A stretch of DNA of 24,489 nt from Streptosporangiaceae bacterium (GCA_030040475.1 JASHTQ010000545.1:1-24489); one strand, 5' to 3'; positions 1-9,083 are shown, counted from the first letter of the stretch. The notes: generated by a model not told the origin, from the letters alone. Numbers and translations are program-made.

Positions 1-257
1 TTCGGGATGAAGCTGGCCGCCCGGATCAGCGCGTCCCTGACCTCCTGCGGGCTTTCCACCCGCGGGTTCAGCGGGTTGATCACCCCGACGTAGGCGGTCT
101 GGGCCACGCCGCCGGCGTCGTCGCGGAGGTTCTCGCCGATCAGCTGGTAGACCGGGTCCTTGTCCCGCTCGCTGGCCAGCTGGATCAGGAAGTACCCTGC
201 GTTGATGCCGAACATCGACGGCAGCAGGTCGCTGTACGGCACGTCCGCGGAGTGCAC
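1..257 (-). CDS. MetE-like methyltransferase, C-terminal part (partial, possibly 5'-truncated)
   Basis: The minus-strand frame runs off the left edge. It reads HSADVPYSDLLPSMFGINAG, then a stretch containing YFLIQLASERDKDPVY and YVGVINPLNPRVE. This matches what I know of the C-terminal half of the actinobacterial cobalamin-independent methionine synthase II-like family, which uses a zinc-activated thiol acceptor. Family members have roughly 340-380 residues, and this block normally lies well inside the protein. Here recognisable similarity stops near position 257, where a GTG lies in frame (255-257), and a large inverted repeat begins 20 bases further on. Either the gene has lost its 5' part, or a frameshift or divergence hides it. 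No convincing upstream part is visible on either strand. The family call is fairly sure; whether it is a functional gene is not. Confidence 0.6.
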   Translation of the reverse strand, partial: MHSADVPYSDLLPSMFGINAGYFLIQLASERDKDPVYQLIGENLRDDAGGVAQTAYVGVINPLNPRVESPQEVRDALIRAASFIP

Positions 258-276
258 ACCAACGCCATGGACATCA

Positions 277-306
277 GGTATGAGACAGACAGGCCTGTCT
301 CATACC
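277..306. promoter_or_regulatory. 12-bp perfect inverted repeat, TetR-type operator candidate
   Basis: GGTATGAGACAG (277-288) and CTGTCTCATACC (295-306) are exact reverse complements separated by six bases. The core TGAGACA...TGTCTCA resembles operators of TetR-family repressors. There is no T-run on either side, which argues against a rho-independent terminator. It lies just upstream of the truncated MetE-like fragment (minus) and about 275 bases downstream of the aldo/keto reductase stop. No TetR gene is present in the window, so the binding protein is unknown. Operator function is inference. Confidence 0.45.
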
Positions 307-482
307 CATGGCCGCGAACCCAACCCCGCCCCCCACCGAGGTCAACGAACCCTCCCGCGATCGGGGCTAGTGACGCCCAAGCCCCGCAAGAAGGGGCCGG
401 TGGCCCACGCACCCCCCAGACACGGACGGATCAGGCCCGCGACCCGCAAGCCCCCGCCATCCCCCCGCAAGCCCGCGCTCCC

Positions 483-574
483 TGCGAGCTCCGCGACTGC
501 GTGCGAGCCCGCGACTGCGTGCGAGCCCGCGGCTGGCTGCGAACCCGCGACTCCCTGCGAACCCCGCGCGCCCG
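483..574. repeat. imperfect ~18-bp tandem repeat
   Basis: About five imperfect copies of an 18-19 base unit close to TGCGAGCCCGCGACTGCG start at 483, 502, 520, 538 and 556. The array sits within 10-100 bases downstream of the aldo/keto reductase stop codon on the minus strand and is not part of that protein. It looks like local slippage expansion; no function is evident. Confidence 0.6.
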
Positions 575-581
575 CGGCTGC

Positions 582-1577
582 CTAGGAGCCCCGCGAGCCG
601 AGCCGCGCCCGCGGGAGCCGTGCCGCGAGCATCCGCGGCACCGCGGCGGCTCCGGTGATCGGCCGGAACCGGTCCGCCGCCGAGCTCAGCGCCCGGACCT
701 CTTCGTCGCCGAGCTCGATGTCCGCCGCAGCCACGTTGCTCTCCAGCTGCCCCACACTCGACGCGCCGGGTATCGCGACAACGGCGGGCGACCGGATGAC
801 CCAGGCGAGCGCGACCTGCGCGGGCGTGGCGCCGTGCGCGTCGGCCACCTCGCGCAGCGCCGCGATCAGGCCGTCGGCCCGCTCGAGGTTCTCCGGCAGG
901 AACAGCGCGTTGCCGGCCCGCACGCCGTTGGTCGGCCGGCTTTCCCTGTGGTACCTGCCGGACAGCAGTCCCTGGGCCAGCGGACTGTAGGCGATCACGA
1001 TGTGGCCGGTCGCCTCGGCGAACGGCACAAGCTCGCGCTCGGGGGAGCGGTCGACCAGGCTGTAGCTGACCTGGTTGGTCAGCACCCGGCTGCCGAGCGC
1101 GGCCTCCGCGGCCCGCCACCGGGCCAGCGAGTAGTTGCTCACGCCGACCTCGCCGACCAGGCCAACCCGCTGCAGCGCGCGCATCCCGCGCATGATCGTC
1201 CCGTCCCTGACCACCGGGTTGGGCTGGTGCACCTGGTACAGGTCGAGCTGCCGGACCCCGAGCCGGTTCGCGCTGGCCACCGCGCGCTGCTCCACCACGG
1301 GCGCGATCGGAAGCAGCGGGAAGATCTTCGTCGCGAGGAAAGCCGAGTCCCTGTCCTCGCCGAGCGCCGCGCCGAGGATCCGCTCGCTCCGCCCGAGCCC
1401 GTAGATCTCGGCCGTGTCGAACAGCGTGATCCCCAGGTCAAGCGCCCGGCGCACGATCGCGCGGGCTTCCTGGTCGGCGTACGAGTTCCCGTATCCCCAC
1501 TCCCGCGAGCCGAACTGCCAGGTGCCCAGCCCGATCCTGGAGATCCTCGCCCCGCCCTCGGCGGTTAGGTAACGCAT
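582..1577 (-). CDS. aldo/keto reductase
   Basis: This 331-residue protein of the aldo/keto reductase superfamily is a cytoplasmic NADPH-dependent carbonyl reductase. The family tetrad is visible: Asp54 and Tyr59 (LFDTAEIYG), Lys84 (ATKIF) and His117 (YQVHQPN). The C-terminal cofactor segment VAIPGASSVGQLESN follows the barrel. I chose the ATG at 1577 (MRYL) rather than upstream in-frame codons because GAGGA lies about 10 bases before it and family homology begins there. The last 15 or so residues (RLPRARLGSRGS) are low-complexity and look like a tail grown into repetitive DNA. It is divergent from the NB-ARC regulator across a 262-bp gap. The substrate cannot be predicted; sugar, quinone or aldehyde reduction are all possible. 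Confidence 0.88.
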   Translation of the reverse strand: MRYLTAEGGARISRIGLGTWQFGSREWGYGNSYADQEARAIVRRALDLGITLFDTAEIYGLGRSERILGAALGEDRDSAFLATKIFPLLPIAPVVEQRAVASANRLGVRQLDLYQVHQPNPVVRDGTIMRGMRALQRVGLVGEVGVSNYSLARWRAAEAALGSRVLTNQVSYSLVDRSPERELVPFAEATGHIVIAYSPLAQGLLSGRYHRESRPTNGVRAGNALFLPENLERADGLIAALREVADAHGATPAQVALAWVIRSPAVVAIPGASSVGQLESNVAAADIELGDEEVRALSSAADRFRPITGAAAVPRMLAARLPRARLGSRGS

Positions 1578-1624
1578 GCCTGCATTGTCCTCTCGCGGCG
1601 CCGCCCACGCCGCAAGAACCCGTA

Positions 1625-1677
1625 CGGAGGCCAGCCGAGCGGCGGTCCCCCTCTGGTGCCCGCCCGGCTGGCCTCCG
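1625..1677. repeat. 13-bp perfect inverted repeat in a divergent promoter region
   Basis: CGGAGGCCAGCCG (1625-1637) and CGGCTGGCCTCCG (1665-1677) are exact reverse complements with a 27-base spacer. The repeat lies in the 262-bp gap between the divergent aldo/keto reductase and NB-ARC regulator genes, about 50-100 bases upstream of the reductase start. It could be a two-site operator or a structured leader of the reductase mRNA. No T-run follows, so a terminator is unlikely. The rest of the gap (1578-1839) shows only a weak promoter next to 1840. Confidence 0.45.
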
Positions 1678-1808
1678 CCGCGCGCCACCCGTCAGGGTCG
1701 CGCGTTACCCCCAGGGCCGTGCGATATCCCCCCGCTAAACCGGCATCCGCCATCATGCCGCGCCACGCCGTCCCCGGTCGCCGGACGCCGTACACGCCTG
1801 GACAGAAC

Positions 1809-1838
1809 CGGACAGTAACGACCGGCGAGAGCTACGCT
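1809..1838 (+). promoter_or_regulatory. putative promoter of the NB-ARC/TPR gene
   Basis: CGGACA (1809-1814) and TACGCT (1833-1838) with an 18-base spacer give a plausible actinobacterial vegetative promoter. Transcription would start near 1845, a few bases downstream of the GTG at 1840. The transcript would then carry the strong GGAGG at 1864-1868 but not that GTG. This bears on which start codon is used and is inferred from sequence only. Confidence 0.3.
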
Positions 1839-1839
1839 C

Positions 1840-4392
1840 GTGGCACATGCACCCTGCCCTGACGGAGGAACACTGGACGAACGGATCACGACAAACTCCT
1901 GGCTGTCGGGCCTGCAGTCGCCAGAAGACCTGGCTCGCGCGCTCCGCGAGCTGCGCCGCCGCCATGCCCGCGGCCGCAGCGACACCGAACTGACCTACCG
2001 TGAGCTCTCCGCAGCCAGCGGCTACGCGCACAGCGTGATCGGCGACTACTTCACCGGCAAGACGCTGCCCCCGACCGACCGCCTCGACGTCCTCGTGGTC
2101 CTGCTCGGCGCCACCAGCGAGGAGCAGAAGGCGTTCGCCACCGCACGCGACCGGATCGAGGAGCAGCGCAGGCACGCGCCGCCGCAGCTGCCGTCCCGCC
2201 AGCTGCCCGCCGTGACCCCGCACTTCGTCGGCCGGTCCGCCGAACTCGCCGTGCTGGCCGGCCTGGTCAGCGCCGAGGCAGCCGGAGCGGCCAGGACGGT
2301 CGGCGCGGCCGGGACAGCCGGCGCGGCCGGGACAGCCGGAGCAGCCGGCGCGGAATCCGGCGTGGCGGTCGCCGCGATCACGGGCATGGCAGGCGTCGGC
2401 AAGACGACGCTCGCCCTGCAATGGGCACACCAGGTTGCCGGCCGCTTCCCCGATGGCCAGCTGCACGTGAACCTGCGCGGCTTCGATCCTGCGGCGCCCG
2501 CCGGACAGGTAGACCCCGCCGAGGCGCTCCGCGACTTCCTGACCGCCCTGGGTGTGGCAGCATCGCAGATCCCGCCGACTCTGGACGCCCGCGCCGCGCT
2601 ATACCGCAGCGTGCTGGCTGGCCGCAAGGTACTGATCGTCCTGGACAATGCCCGGGACAGCATCCAGGTCCGTCCGCTGCTTCCCGGCACGAGCGGCTGC
2701 CTGGTCCTGGTGACCAGCCGCAACCAGCTGTCCGGCCTGGTCGCCGACGGTGCCCGCCCCCTCGCGCTCGACGTCCTCACCGCGGCGGAGGCCCATGAGT
2801 TCCTGGCCCGCCGCCTGGGCTCCGCCCGCCTGGCCGCCGAGCCGCAGGCCGGCGTCGAGCTGATAACCCGCTGTGCCCATCTCCCCCTGGCTCTGGCCAT
2901 AGTGGCCGCCCGGGCCGCCGCTCACCCCACCTTCCCGCTGCAAGCCCTGGCCGCCGAGCTCCGCGGCCCGGCCCCTCGCCCCGGCCGGGTCCCGCCCTCT
3001 CGCCCCGGCCGGGTCCCGCCCTTCTCTGCCCCAGACGCTGCCCACGCCGCGGATCCGTCGGCCCCTCTCTCCGGCGCGCCGCCCGGCCCGGACGTGCTCG
3101 ACGCGCTCGCCGGCGCCGATCCCGGCACTGACGTGCGGGCGGTCTTCTCCTGGTCCTACCGGGCGCTCAGCCCCGACGCCGTACGCCTGTTCCGGCTGCT
3201 CGGGCTGCACCCGGGTCCGGACATCGCCGCCGCGGCCGCGGCCGGCCTGGCGGGCCTGTCCCCACCTCGGACCCGGCCCTTGCTCGCCGAACTCGCCGAG
3301 ACCTCCCTCGTCGAAGAACGCATCCCGGGCCGGTACACCCTGCACGACCTGCTCCGTGCCTACGCGGCCGACCAGGCCCGAGGCACCGACCGCGGGCCCC
3401 AGCGCCGGGCGGCCGTGCGGCGGGTGCTCGACTACTACCTCTATTCCGTGATGGCCGCGGCCGGGCAGATCGACCCGTCCCGGGATCCGGTCGCGGCGCC
3501 CAGGCTGTCCGCCAAGGTAACCCCCGAGTATCCCGCCGACAGCAAGGAGGCGCTCGCCTGGTTCTCCGCCGAGCACCAGGTCCTGCTCGGCGCCATCGGG
3601 CTCGCCGCCGAGGCCGGGTTGGACACCCACGTCTGGCAGCTGGCCTGGGCGCTGTGGCCGTTCCTCTACCGGCAGGGTTACTGGCACGACCAGATCACCG
3701 TCCAGCGCGCCGCAGTCGCCGCCGCCGATCGCCTGCAAGACCCGAAGGCCCAGGTCTTCGCCCATCGCGGCCTCGCCGATACCTATGCCGAGCTGCGCCG
3801 TTTCGACGACGCCGGCACGCACTTCCGCCGCGCCCTGCAGCTGTCGGCCCAGGCCGGCGACCCCGTCGGCCAGGCCAGGACCGAGATCGGCCTCGGCTAC
3901 ATGCTCGAACGCCAGGGCCGGTATGCCGAAGCCCTCGATCACTCATCGCGCGCCCTTGACCTGTATCAGGCCGTCAGCCACCAGAAGGGACAGGCCAGGG
4001 CGCTCAGCACCATCGGCTGGCTGCATGCCCTGCTCGGCGACTACCCGCGAGCCCTCAGCACCTGCCAGCAGGCCCTTACCCTGCTCGAAGAACTCGGCGA
4101 CCGCTACGGTCAGGCTGCCACCTGGGACAGCCTGGGCTACGCCCACCATCACCTCGGCGCGTACGCCCAGGCCGTCGGCTGCTACCGGCGCTCCCTGTCG
4201 CTATGGCGGGACGTCGGCGCCCGCTACGGCGAGGCCACCACCCTGATCCGCCTGGGCGACGCCCACCACGCGGCGGCCGACCCCGCCCAGGCTCGCAAGA
4301 CGTGGCAACTTGCCTTGGCCATCCTCGACGAGCTAGGCGACCCCGACGCCGAGAAGGCCCGCTCCAAACTGGACTCCGCGCCCGGCGCGTGA
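1840..4392 (+). CDS. XRE-type HTH / NB-ARC / TPR regulatory ATPase
   Basis: This 850-residue multidomain protein belongs to the actinobacterial AfsR/SARP-like STAND group but lacks a BTAD domain. Residues about 30-105 look like an XRE helix-turn-helix (TYRELSAASGYAHSVIGDYF). An Ala/Gly/Thr repeat linker (about 145-172) precedes the NTPase, with Walker A GMAGVGKTT (182-190) and Walker B KVLIVLDNA (about 265). A second repeated linker (PGRVPP twice) lies near residue 380. The last 220 residues are TPRs of the kind ALDLYQAVSHQKGQARALST. It is likely a cytoplasmic ATP-dependent switch with TPR sensing. The GTG at 1840 has no ribosome site; an in-frame CTG at 1873 lies just behind GGAGG, so the true start may be 11 codons later. 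The target genes are unknown. Confidence 0.85.
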   Translation: MAHAPCPDGGTLDERITTNSWLSGLQSPEDLARALRELRRRHARGRSDTELTYRELSAASGYAHSVIGDYFTGKTLPPTDRLDVLVVLLGATSEEQKAFATARDRIEEQRRHAPPQLPSRQLPAVTPHFVGRSAELAVLAGLVSAEAAGAARTVGAAGTAGAAGTAGAAGAESGVAVAAITGMAGVGKTTLALQWAHQVAGRFPDGQLHVNLRGFDPAAPAGQVDPAEALRDFLTALGVAASQIPPTLDARAALYRSVLAGRKVLIVLDNARDSIQVRPLLPGTSGCLVLVTSRNQLSGLVADGARPLALDVLTAAEAHEFLARRLGSARLAAEPQAGVELITRCAHLPLALAIVAARAAAHPTFPLQALAAELRGPAPRPGRVPPSRPGRVPPFSAPDAAHAADPSAPLSGAPPGPDVLDALAGADPGTDVRAVFSWSYRALSPDAVRLFRLLGLHPGPDIAAAAAAGLAGLSPPRTRPLLAELAETSLVEERIPGRYTLHDLLRAYAADQARGTDRGPQRRAAVRRVLDYYLYSVMAAAGQIDPSRDPVAAPRLSAKVTPEYPADSKEALAWFSAEHQVLLGAIGLAAEAGLDTHVWQLAWALWPFLYRQGYWHDQITVQRAAVAAADRLQDPKAQVFAHRGLADTYAELRRFDDAGTHFRRALQLSAQAGDPVGQARTEIGLGYMLERQGRYAEALDHSSRALDLYQAVSHQKGQARALSTIGWLHALLGDYPRALSTCQQALTLLEELGDRYGQAATWDSLGYAHHHLGAYAQAVGCYRRSLSLWRDVGARYGEATTLIRLGDAHHAAADPAQARKTWQLALAILDELGDPDAEKARSKLDSAPGA

Positions 4393-4414
4393 CGTTCCCA
4401 CCTCGGCGGGGCGG

Positions 4415-4675
4415 CTACCAGGGGCTGTCGGGCCGGTGCCCGATGTCGTGCGGAGGCTCGTAGAACGTCGTATCCCAGAACTGGTCATGGCAGCTCTGGC
4501 AGGACACCCACAGGTGCCCCATCCCCCGCCCGCGCTCGGCCCCCTCCCGCGCCCCCGCGCACAGGCAGGGCTTCCACCCGACGAGCGCCCGTCCCGGCCA
4601 CAGCCGGTGCCCAAGCGGGCACCGTTCCGGCTGATAATCGAACACAGATACGCACACAAGATGATCATGCCCCAA
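4415..4675 (-). CDS. small Cys/His-rich conserved actinobacterial protein
   Basis: This is an 86-residue protein with the segments FDYQPERCPLGHRLWPG, VGWKPCLCAGA, MGHLWVSCQSCHDQ and TTFYEPPHDIGHRP. I recognise this pattern from short hypothetical proteins widespread in Streptomyces relatives. The pairs CPLGH, CLC and CQSCH could bind a metal, probably zinc, but no function is known to me. The TTG at 4673-4675 is the first recognised start and lacks a strong ribosome site. The frame stays open further upstream (REGQGRNRW...), so the N-terminus may be a few residues longer. It is convergent with the NB-ARC gene, with a 22-base gap. Coding status is supported by the conserved composition and the sharp contrast with shadow frames. 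Confidence 0.72.
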   Translation of the reverse strand: MGHDHLVCVSVFDYQPERCPLGHRLWPGRALVGWKPCLCAGAREGAERGRGMGHLWVSCQSCHDQFWDTTFYEPPHDIGHRPDSPW

Positions 4676-4803
4676 CCAGCGGTTTCTACCCTGTCCCTCA
4701 CGTAACTTCCTCCCGATCCGTACCAGCCGCCTGCCCGCCGTCCTCGCCGTGACAGTCCCATACGTCCTAACTCACACTTTCACCCCTCTGCTCCCAGACA
4801 ATG

Positions 4804-4859
4804 CGATGTGGATGTCGCCGCCATGTACATAGAGCTACCTGATTGCGACATCCACATCG
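4804..4859. repeat. 15-bp perfect inverted repeat downstream of pgm
   Basis: CGATGTGGATGTCGC (4804-4818) and GCGACATCCACATCG (4845-4859) are exact reverse complements with a 26-base AT-richer loop that includes the palindrome ATGTACAT. The repeat lies 95 bases beyond the pgm stop codon, in the 278-bp gap before the small Cys/His gene; both are on the minus strand. It could end pgm transcription as a hairpin without a U-run, or be an operator for the small gene. The surrounding sequence is noticeably less GC-rich than the genes. Apart from the repeat I see nothing else in the gap. Confidence 0.5.
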
Positions 4860-4953
4860 AATAAATCAGCTAATCGGTCGGACAGCGCGGGACCAACCGG
4901 CCAGGCGACGAGAGGCAGACGGCCGGCCGGGCGCGAGAACAGACGGCCGGACC

Positions 4954-6585
4954 TCAGCCGATGGCGGCGGCGATGATCTCCTTGGCCTGTTCCTGGATGG
5001 CGGCGAGGTGCTCGGGTCCGCGGAAGGACTCGGCGTAGAGCTTGTAGACGTCCTCGGTGCCGGACGGGCGGGCGGCGAACCAGCCGGACGCGGCGACGAC
5101 CTTGAGCCCGCCGATCGGCTCGCCGTTGCCCGGCGCGGTGGTCAGCGTCGCGGTGATCTTCTCGCCGGCCAGCTCGTCGGCCGACACGTCAGCGGGGGAG
5201 AGGCGGGCAAGCGCCGCCTTCTGCTCGCGGGTGGCCGCGGTGTCGATGCGGGCGTAGGCCGGATCCCCGTACCGGGAGGTCAGGTCGCGGTAAAGCTCCG
5301 ACGGCGACTGCCCGGTCACCGCGGTGATCTCCGAGGCGAGCAGGGCGAGGATGATCCCGTCCTTGTCCGTCGTCCACACCGACCCGTCGCGCTGCAGGAA
5401 CGAGGCCCCGGCGCTCTCCTCCCCGCCGAACGCCACCGACCCGTCGAGCAGCCCCGGCACGAACCACTTGAACCCGACGGGCACCTCGAGCAGCGTCCGG
5501 CCGAGCCCGGCCGCCACCCGGTCGATCATCGACGAGCTCACCAGCGTCTTCCCGACGGCCGCACCGGAAGACCAGCCGCCGCGGTGCCGGTAAAGGTACT
5601 CGATGGCGACCGCGAGGTAATGGTTGGGGTTGAGCAGCCCCGCGTCGGGCGTGACGATGCCGTGCCTGTCGGCGTCGGTGTCGTTGCCGGTCGCGACGGT
5701 GAACTCGCGCTGGCGCTCGATCAGACTGGCCATCGCGTACGGCGAGGAGCAGTCCATCCGGATCTTGCCGTCCCAGTCCAGCGTCATGAACCCGAACGTG
5801 GCGTCCACGTCCCTGTTGACCACGGTCAGGTCCAGGTCGTAGCGGTCCGCTATCTCGCCCCAGTAGGCCACGCTCGCCCCGCCGAGCGGGTCGGCGCCGA
5901 TACGCACCCCCGCTGCCCGGATCGCGTCCATGTCAAGCACCTGCCCGAGAGCCGACACGTAGCAGTCGAGGAAGTCAAACGACCCCGCCAAACCCGCCGC
6001 CTCGACGTACCGGACCCGCCGCACCGCCTTCAGCCCGTCGGCCAGCAGCTCGTTGGCCCGGTCCTGGATCTGCCTGGTGATGTCGGTGCCGGCCGGGCCG
6101 CCGTCGGGCGGGTTGTACTTGAACCCGCCGTCCGGCGGCGGGTTGTGCGACGGCGTGACCACGATCCCGTCCGCGCGCGGCCCGTCCCCGGCCGCGTTAT
6201 GCGCCAGGATCGCGCGGGACACCGCCGGGGTGGGCGTGTACCCGCCGCGCGCGTCGACCATCACAGAAACGCCGTTGGCCGCCAGCACCTCAAGCGCGCT
6301 GACCTGGGCGGGCTCGGACAGCGCGTGCGTGTCCGCGCCCAGGTACAGTGGCCCGTCGATGCCCGCCCCGGCCCGGTACTCGCAGATGGCCTGCGTGGTC
6401 GCCAGGATGTGATCCTCGTTGAACGTCCCCGTGAACGCGGAACCCCGGTGGCCCGACGTGCCGAACGCCACCCGCTGCGCGGCGTCACCGGGATCGGGAT
6501 GCACCGCGTAGTACGCGGTCACCAGCTTGGCGACGTCGACCAGGTCTGCACGTGTAGCGGGCTGCCCCGCCCGGGGATCCACCAT
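4954..6585 (-). CDS. pgm: phosphoglucomutase (alpha-D-glucose phosphate-specific)
   Basis: This 543-residue protein interconverts glucose 1-phosphate and glucose 6-phosphate in the cytoplasm, linking glycogen/trehalose and wall-sugar synthesis to glycolysis. All four family loops are visible in order: the phosphoserine loop [20 protein letters not shown], the Mg-binding loop DTDADRHG, the sugar loop GGEESAG and the phosphate-binding loop [10 protein letters not shown] near the C-terminus. The length matches the bacterial Pgm group (about 546 in E. coli). The ATG at 6585 is preceded by an AGGA about 9 bases upstream and opens the homologous region ([11 protein letters not shown]). The minus frame stays open upstream to about 7488, but that part is antisense to the next gene and is not real. 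It is divergent from the SDR gene with a 66-bp shared promoter gap. Confidence 0.95.
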   Translation of the reverse strand: MVDPRAGQPATRADLVDVAKLVTAYYAVHPDPGDAAQRVAFGTSGHRGSAFTGTFNEDHILATTQAICEYRAGAGIDGPLYLGADTHALSEPAQVSALEVLAANGVSVMVDARGGYTPTPAVSRAILAHNAAGDGPRADGIVVTPSHNPPPDGGFKYNPPDGGPAGTDITRQIQDRANELLADGLKAVRRVRYVEAAGLAGSFDFLDCYVSALGQVLDMDAIRAAGVRIGADPLGGASVAYWGEIADRYDLDLTVVNRDVDATFGFMTLDWDGKIRMDCSSPYAMASLIERQREFTVATGNDTDADRHGIVTPDAGLLNPNHYLAVAIEYLYRHRGGWSSGAAVGKTLVSSSMIDRVAAGLGRTLLEVPVGFKWFVPGLLDGSVAFGGEESAGASFLQRDGSVWTTDKDGIILALLASEITAVTGQSPSELYRDLTSRYGDPAYARIDTAATREQKAALARLSPADVSADELAGEKITATLTTAPGNGEPIGGLKVVAASGWFAARPSGTEDVYKLYAESFRGPEHLAAIQEQAKEIIAAAIG

Positions 6586-6651
6586 GCCGCCATCCTGACA
6601 CGCTGCCCCGCGCCCCGGTACCGTCGGCGCACGTGATGAAAGGCTAGGCAC

Positions 6652-7503
<852 letters not shown>

Positions 7504-7509
7504 AGCCGG

Positions 7510-8259
7510 ATGACCCCGGCTTGCACGTTCCTTCTTCTAGCCGCCGGGGCGGCGGCCGGCATCGTGGGATCCGCCGGAGGCACCGCTTCGCTGATCTCCT
7601 ACCCGGCGCTGCTGGCGGCCGGCCTGACGCCGCTGGCCGCCAACGTGACCAACGCCGTCGCGTTCGTCGCCGCCTGGCCCGGCTCGGCGCTCGGTTCCCG
7701 CCCCGAACTGCGCGGTCAGGGATCCTGGCTGCGCCACCAGGCACCGCTCGTAGTGGCCGGAAGCGCCGTCGGCGCCGCGCTGCTGCTGCTCACCCCCGCC
7801 CCGGCCTTCGACAGGGTGGTGCCCTACCTGCTCGCGCTCGCCGCGCTCGCCCTGCTCCTCCAGCCGCGGGCCACCGCGTGGCTGAACGGCCGTCCCGAAG
7901 GCCGCCACCGCCTGCTGCTCCCCGTCGGCCTGATCGCCGTCTCGGTGTACGACGGCTACTGGGGCGCCGGTGCCGGCATCATGACGCTCACCGTGCTCAT
8001 GATCGCCACCGCACGGCAGCTCGTCCAGGCCAACGCGGTCAAGAACATGGTGCTCGGCATCGCGGACGTGACCTGCTGCGTCGTGTTCGTCCTGTGCTTC
8101 CCCGTCGACTGGCCAGCCGTGATCCCGATGGCCGTCGGCTGCCTCATCGGCGGCGCAATCGGCCCGTCGGTCACCAGGCGCGTGCCCGGGCAAGTGCTGC
8201 GCGTCCTCGCCGCCCTCGCCGGACTAGCCCTTGCCGTCCGGCTCTGGATCGGCGGCTAG
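7510..8259 (+). CDS. TauE/SafE-family permease
   Basis: This 249-residue membrane protein has about eight hydrophobic segments and the family opening [27 protein letters not shown], followed by ANVTNAVAF. The second half repeats the pattern with [15 protein letters not shown] and [11 protein letters not shown]. These duplicated Gly-rich and Asn-containing motifs are typical of the TauE/SafE (DUF81) family, which exports or takes up sulfite, sulfoacetate or other small organic anions. The length is usual. The ATG at 7510 lies 6 bases after the SDR stop and fits the first membrane helix. The substrate cannot be read from sequence. Confidence 0.88.
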   Translation: MTPACTFLLLAAGAAAGIVGSAGGTASLISYPALLAAGLTPLAANVTNAVAFVAAWPGSALGSRPELRGQGSWLRHQAPLVVAGSAVGAALLLLTPAPAFDRVVPYLLALAALALLLQPRATAWLNGRPEGRHRLLLPVGLIAVSVYDGYWGAGAGIMTLTVLMIATARQLVQANAVKNMVLGIADVTCCVVFVLCFPVDWPAVIPMAVGCLIGGAIGPSVTRRVPGQVLRVLAALAGLALAVRLWIGG

Positions 8260-8441
8260 TTCAGGCTCGCGCCGCAGCAGCGCCGTCCGGTCGGCCCCAG
8301 CCGCGCGCCGGCCCGGCCGGGGTCCCAGCACGCACCGCCCGGCCGCTTCCGGCTCCACGCCGACCCCCGGCCGGACCCGGGACGCAAACTACCGTCCGGA
8401 GCGAGCCAACGTCGGCGAGGGTGCCCAGGTTGTTCTGGTGA

Positions 8442-8703
8442 TTAGTGCAGCGCGTGGAGGCGTTCGACCTCGGCGGAGTCGGCGGTGATGATCCACCGGC
8501 AGGGCGGCCGGGTGTCTTGCCGGCCGGTGCCTAACCGCGTTTGAGCCAGCCGAACAGGGTCGCTGCGGGCATGCTGATCTCGTGGGCGAGAGCGGCCAGC
8601 CACCCAGGTCGGCGGGTCTGGTGGCCGTCGGCCCAGCTCACGGTGGCGTGCACGCGCTCAGTAGCGCCGTCGGCGGTGACCTAGACCGACTCGATGACGG
8701 CGG
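8442..8703 (-). pseudogene. recombinase C-terminal relic
   Basis: The minus-strand frames give VTADGATERVHATVSWADGHQT, then WLAALAHEISMPAATLFGWLKRG, then after a frameshift RWIITADSAEVERLHALH and a stop at 8442. I recognise this order from the C-terminal region of actinobacterial recombinase-family proteins, where a WAGG block and a MPxxTLYNW helix-turn-helix precede RWIxxAD-AEV-RL. The part between the first two blocks is missing, a stop (8681-8683) interrupts the start, and the frame shifts after WLKRG. It is a dead fragment. Confidence 0.6.
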
Positions 8704-8925
8704 CGGGGTTCGCCGGGCACGCCGCGAGGCCAGCCCGTCGACCTGCTCGGCGAACGTCACCGCGGCGCAGGCCGGGTTCCCGCAGAAGAACCGGCGCGCA
8801 GCCAGCCGGATCACCACCGGCCGGCTGCCGGCTGGCGCGTCCGCCAGCCGACGCCCGTACCTACTGTGCACCCGCCCCGGTGCGTGGCCGCATGGGCGCG
8901 CGTCGTAGCGGTTACGCTGCCCCGT
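8704..8925 (-). mobile_element. ISL3-family transposase N-terminal relic
   Basis: The minus frame reads VHSRYGRRLADAP, then PVVIRLAARRFFCGNPAC, then TFAEQVDGLASRRARRTP. This is the zinc-binding N-terminal region of ISL3-family transposases (HSRYxRRLADLP...RRFFCxNPxC...FxEQVxGL). After ARRTP the similarity ends abruptly and the sequence joins the recombinase relic. The upstream half of the zinc motif is eroded to a single PCGH. No catalytic domain or terminal repeats are present. Confidence 0.65.
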
Positions 8926-9041
8926 GGCGAAGCCGGGGAAGGTTCTGACCGAATTTCACGGTCGTGACCCGCCGTAAGGCGGGCGCGCCACAGCCTCGAT
9001 GCCCCGAGCACACGACTCGGATCACGCAACCCACGCACCCC

Positions 9042-9073
9042 TTGACAAACAACTTGGGCGAAGACAGACTGTC
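9042..9073 (+). promoter_or_regulatory. promoter of the tripartite transporter operon
   Basis: TTGACA (9042-9047), a 17-base spacer and CAGACT (9065-9070) give a promoter with a perfect -35 box and a -10 box keeping the key A and T. GACAGACTGTC (9063-9073), a 5+1+5 palindrome, overlaps the -10. The same TTGACA-17-CAGACTGTC arrangement recurs at 17535-17566. Transcription would begin near 9077, leaving a leader of about 195 bases before the GTG at 9273. Confidence 0.6.
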
Positions 9074-9083
9074 AGCAGGAATC

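Larger units (their letters stand above)
258..581. other. non-coding stretch between MetE-like fragment and aldo/keto reductase
   Basis: No supported gene lies here. The open frames on both strands have low-complexity Arg/Pro/Ala compositions and are not recognisable. It holds the inverted repeat at 277-306 and the tandem repeat at 483-574, and otherwise looks like unconstrained GC-rich DNA. Confidence 0.5.

Noticed and set aside
483..574. Possible CRISPR-like array
   Set aside because: The units are adjacent 18-mers without spacers, so it is a simple tandem repeat.
252..1568. Long plus-strand open frame (438 codons) opposite the aldo/keto reductase
   Set aside because: Arg/Pro/Ala-rich antisense shadow with no domain; the minus strand carries a complete catalytic tetrad.
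2599..3942. Minus-strand open frame of 447 codons inside the NB-ARC/TPR gene
   Set aside because: Gly/Arg/Val-rich shadow of a strongly supported coding frame.
4843..6636. Plus-strand open frame of about 600 codons opposite pgm
   Set aside because: Antisense of the phosphoglucomutase gene; composition rich in Arg/Gly/Val/His and no motif.
8231..8488. Short plus-strand frame after the TauE/SafE gene
   Set aside because: Ser/Arg/Ala low-complexity with no ribosome site or similarity; the right part is antisense to a recombinase relic.
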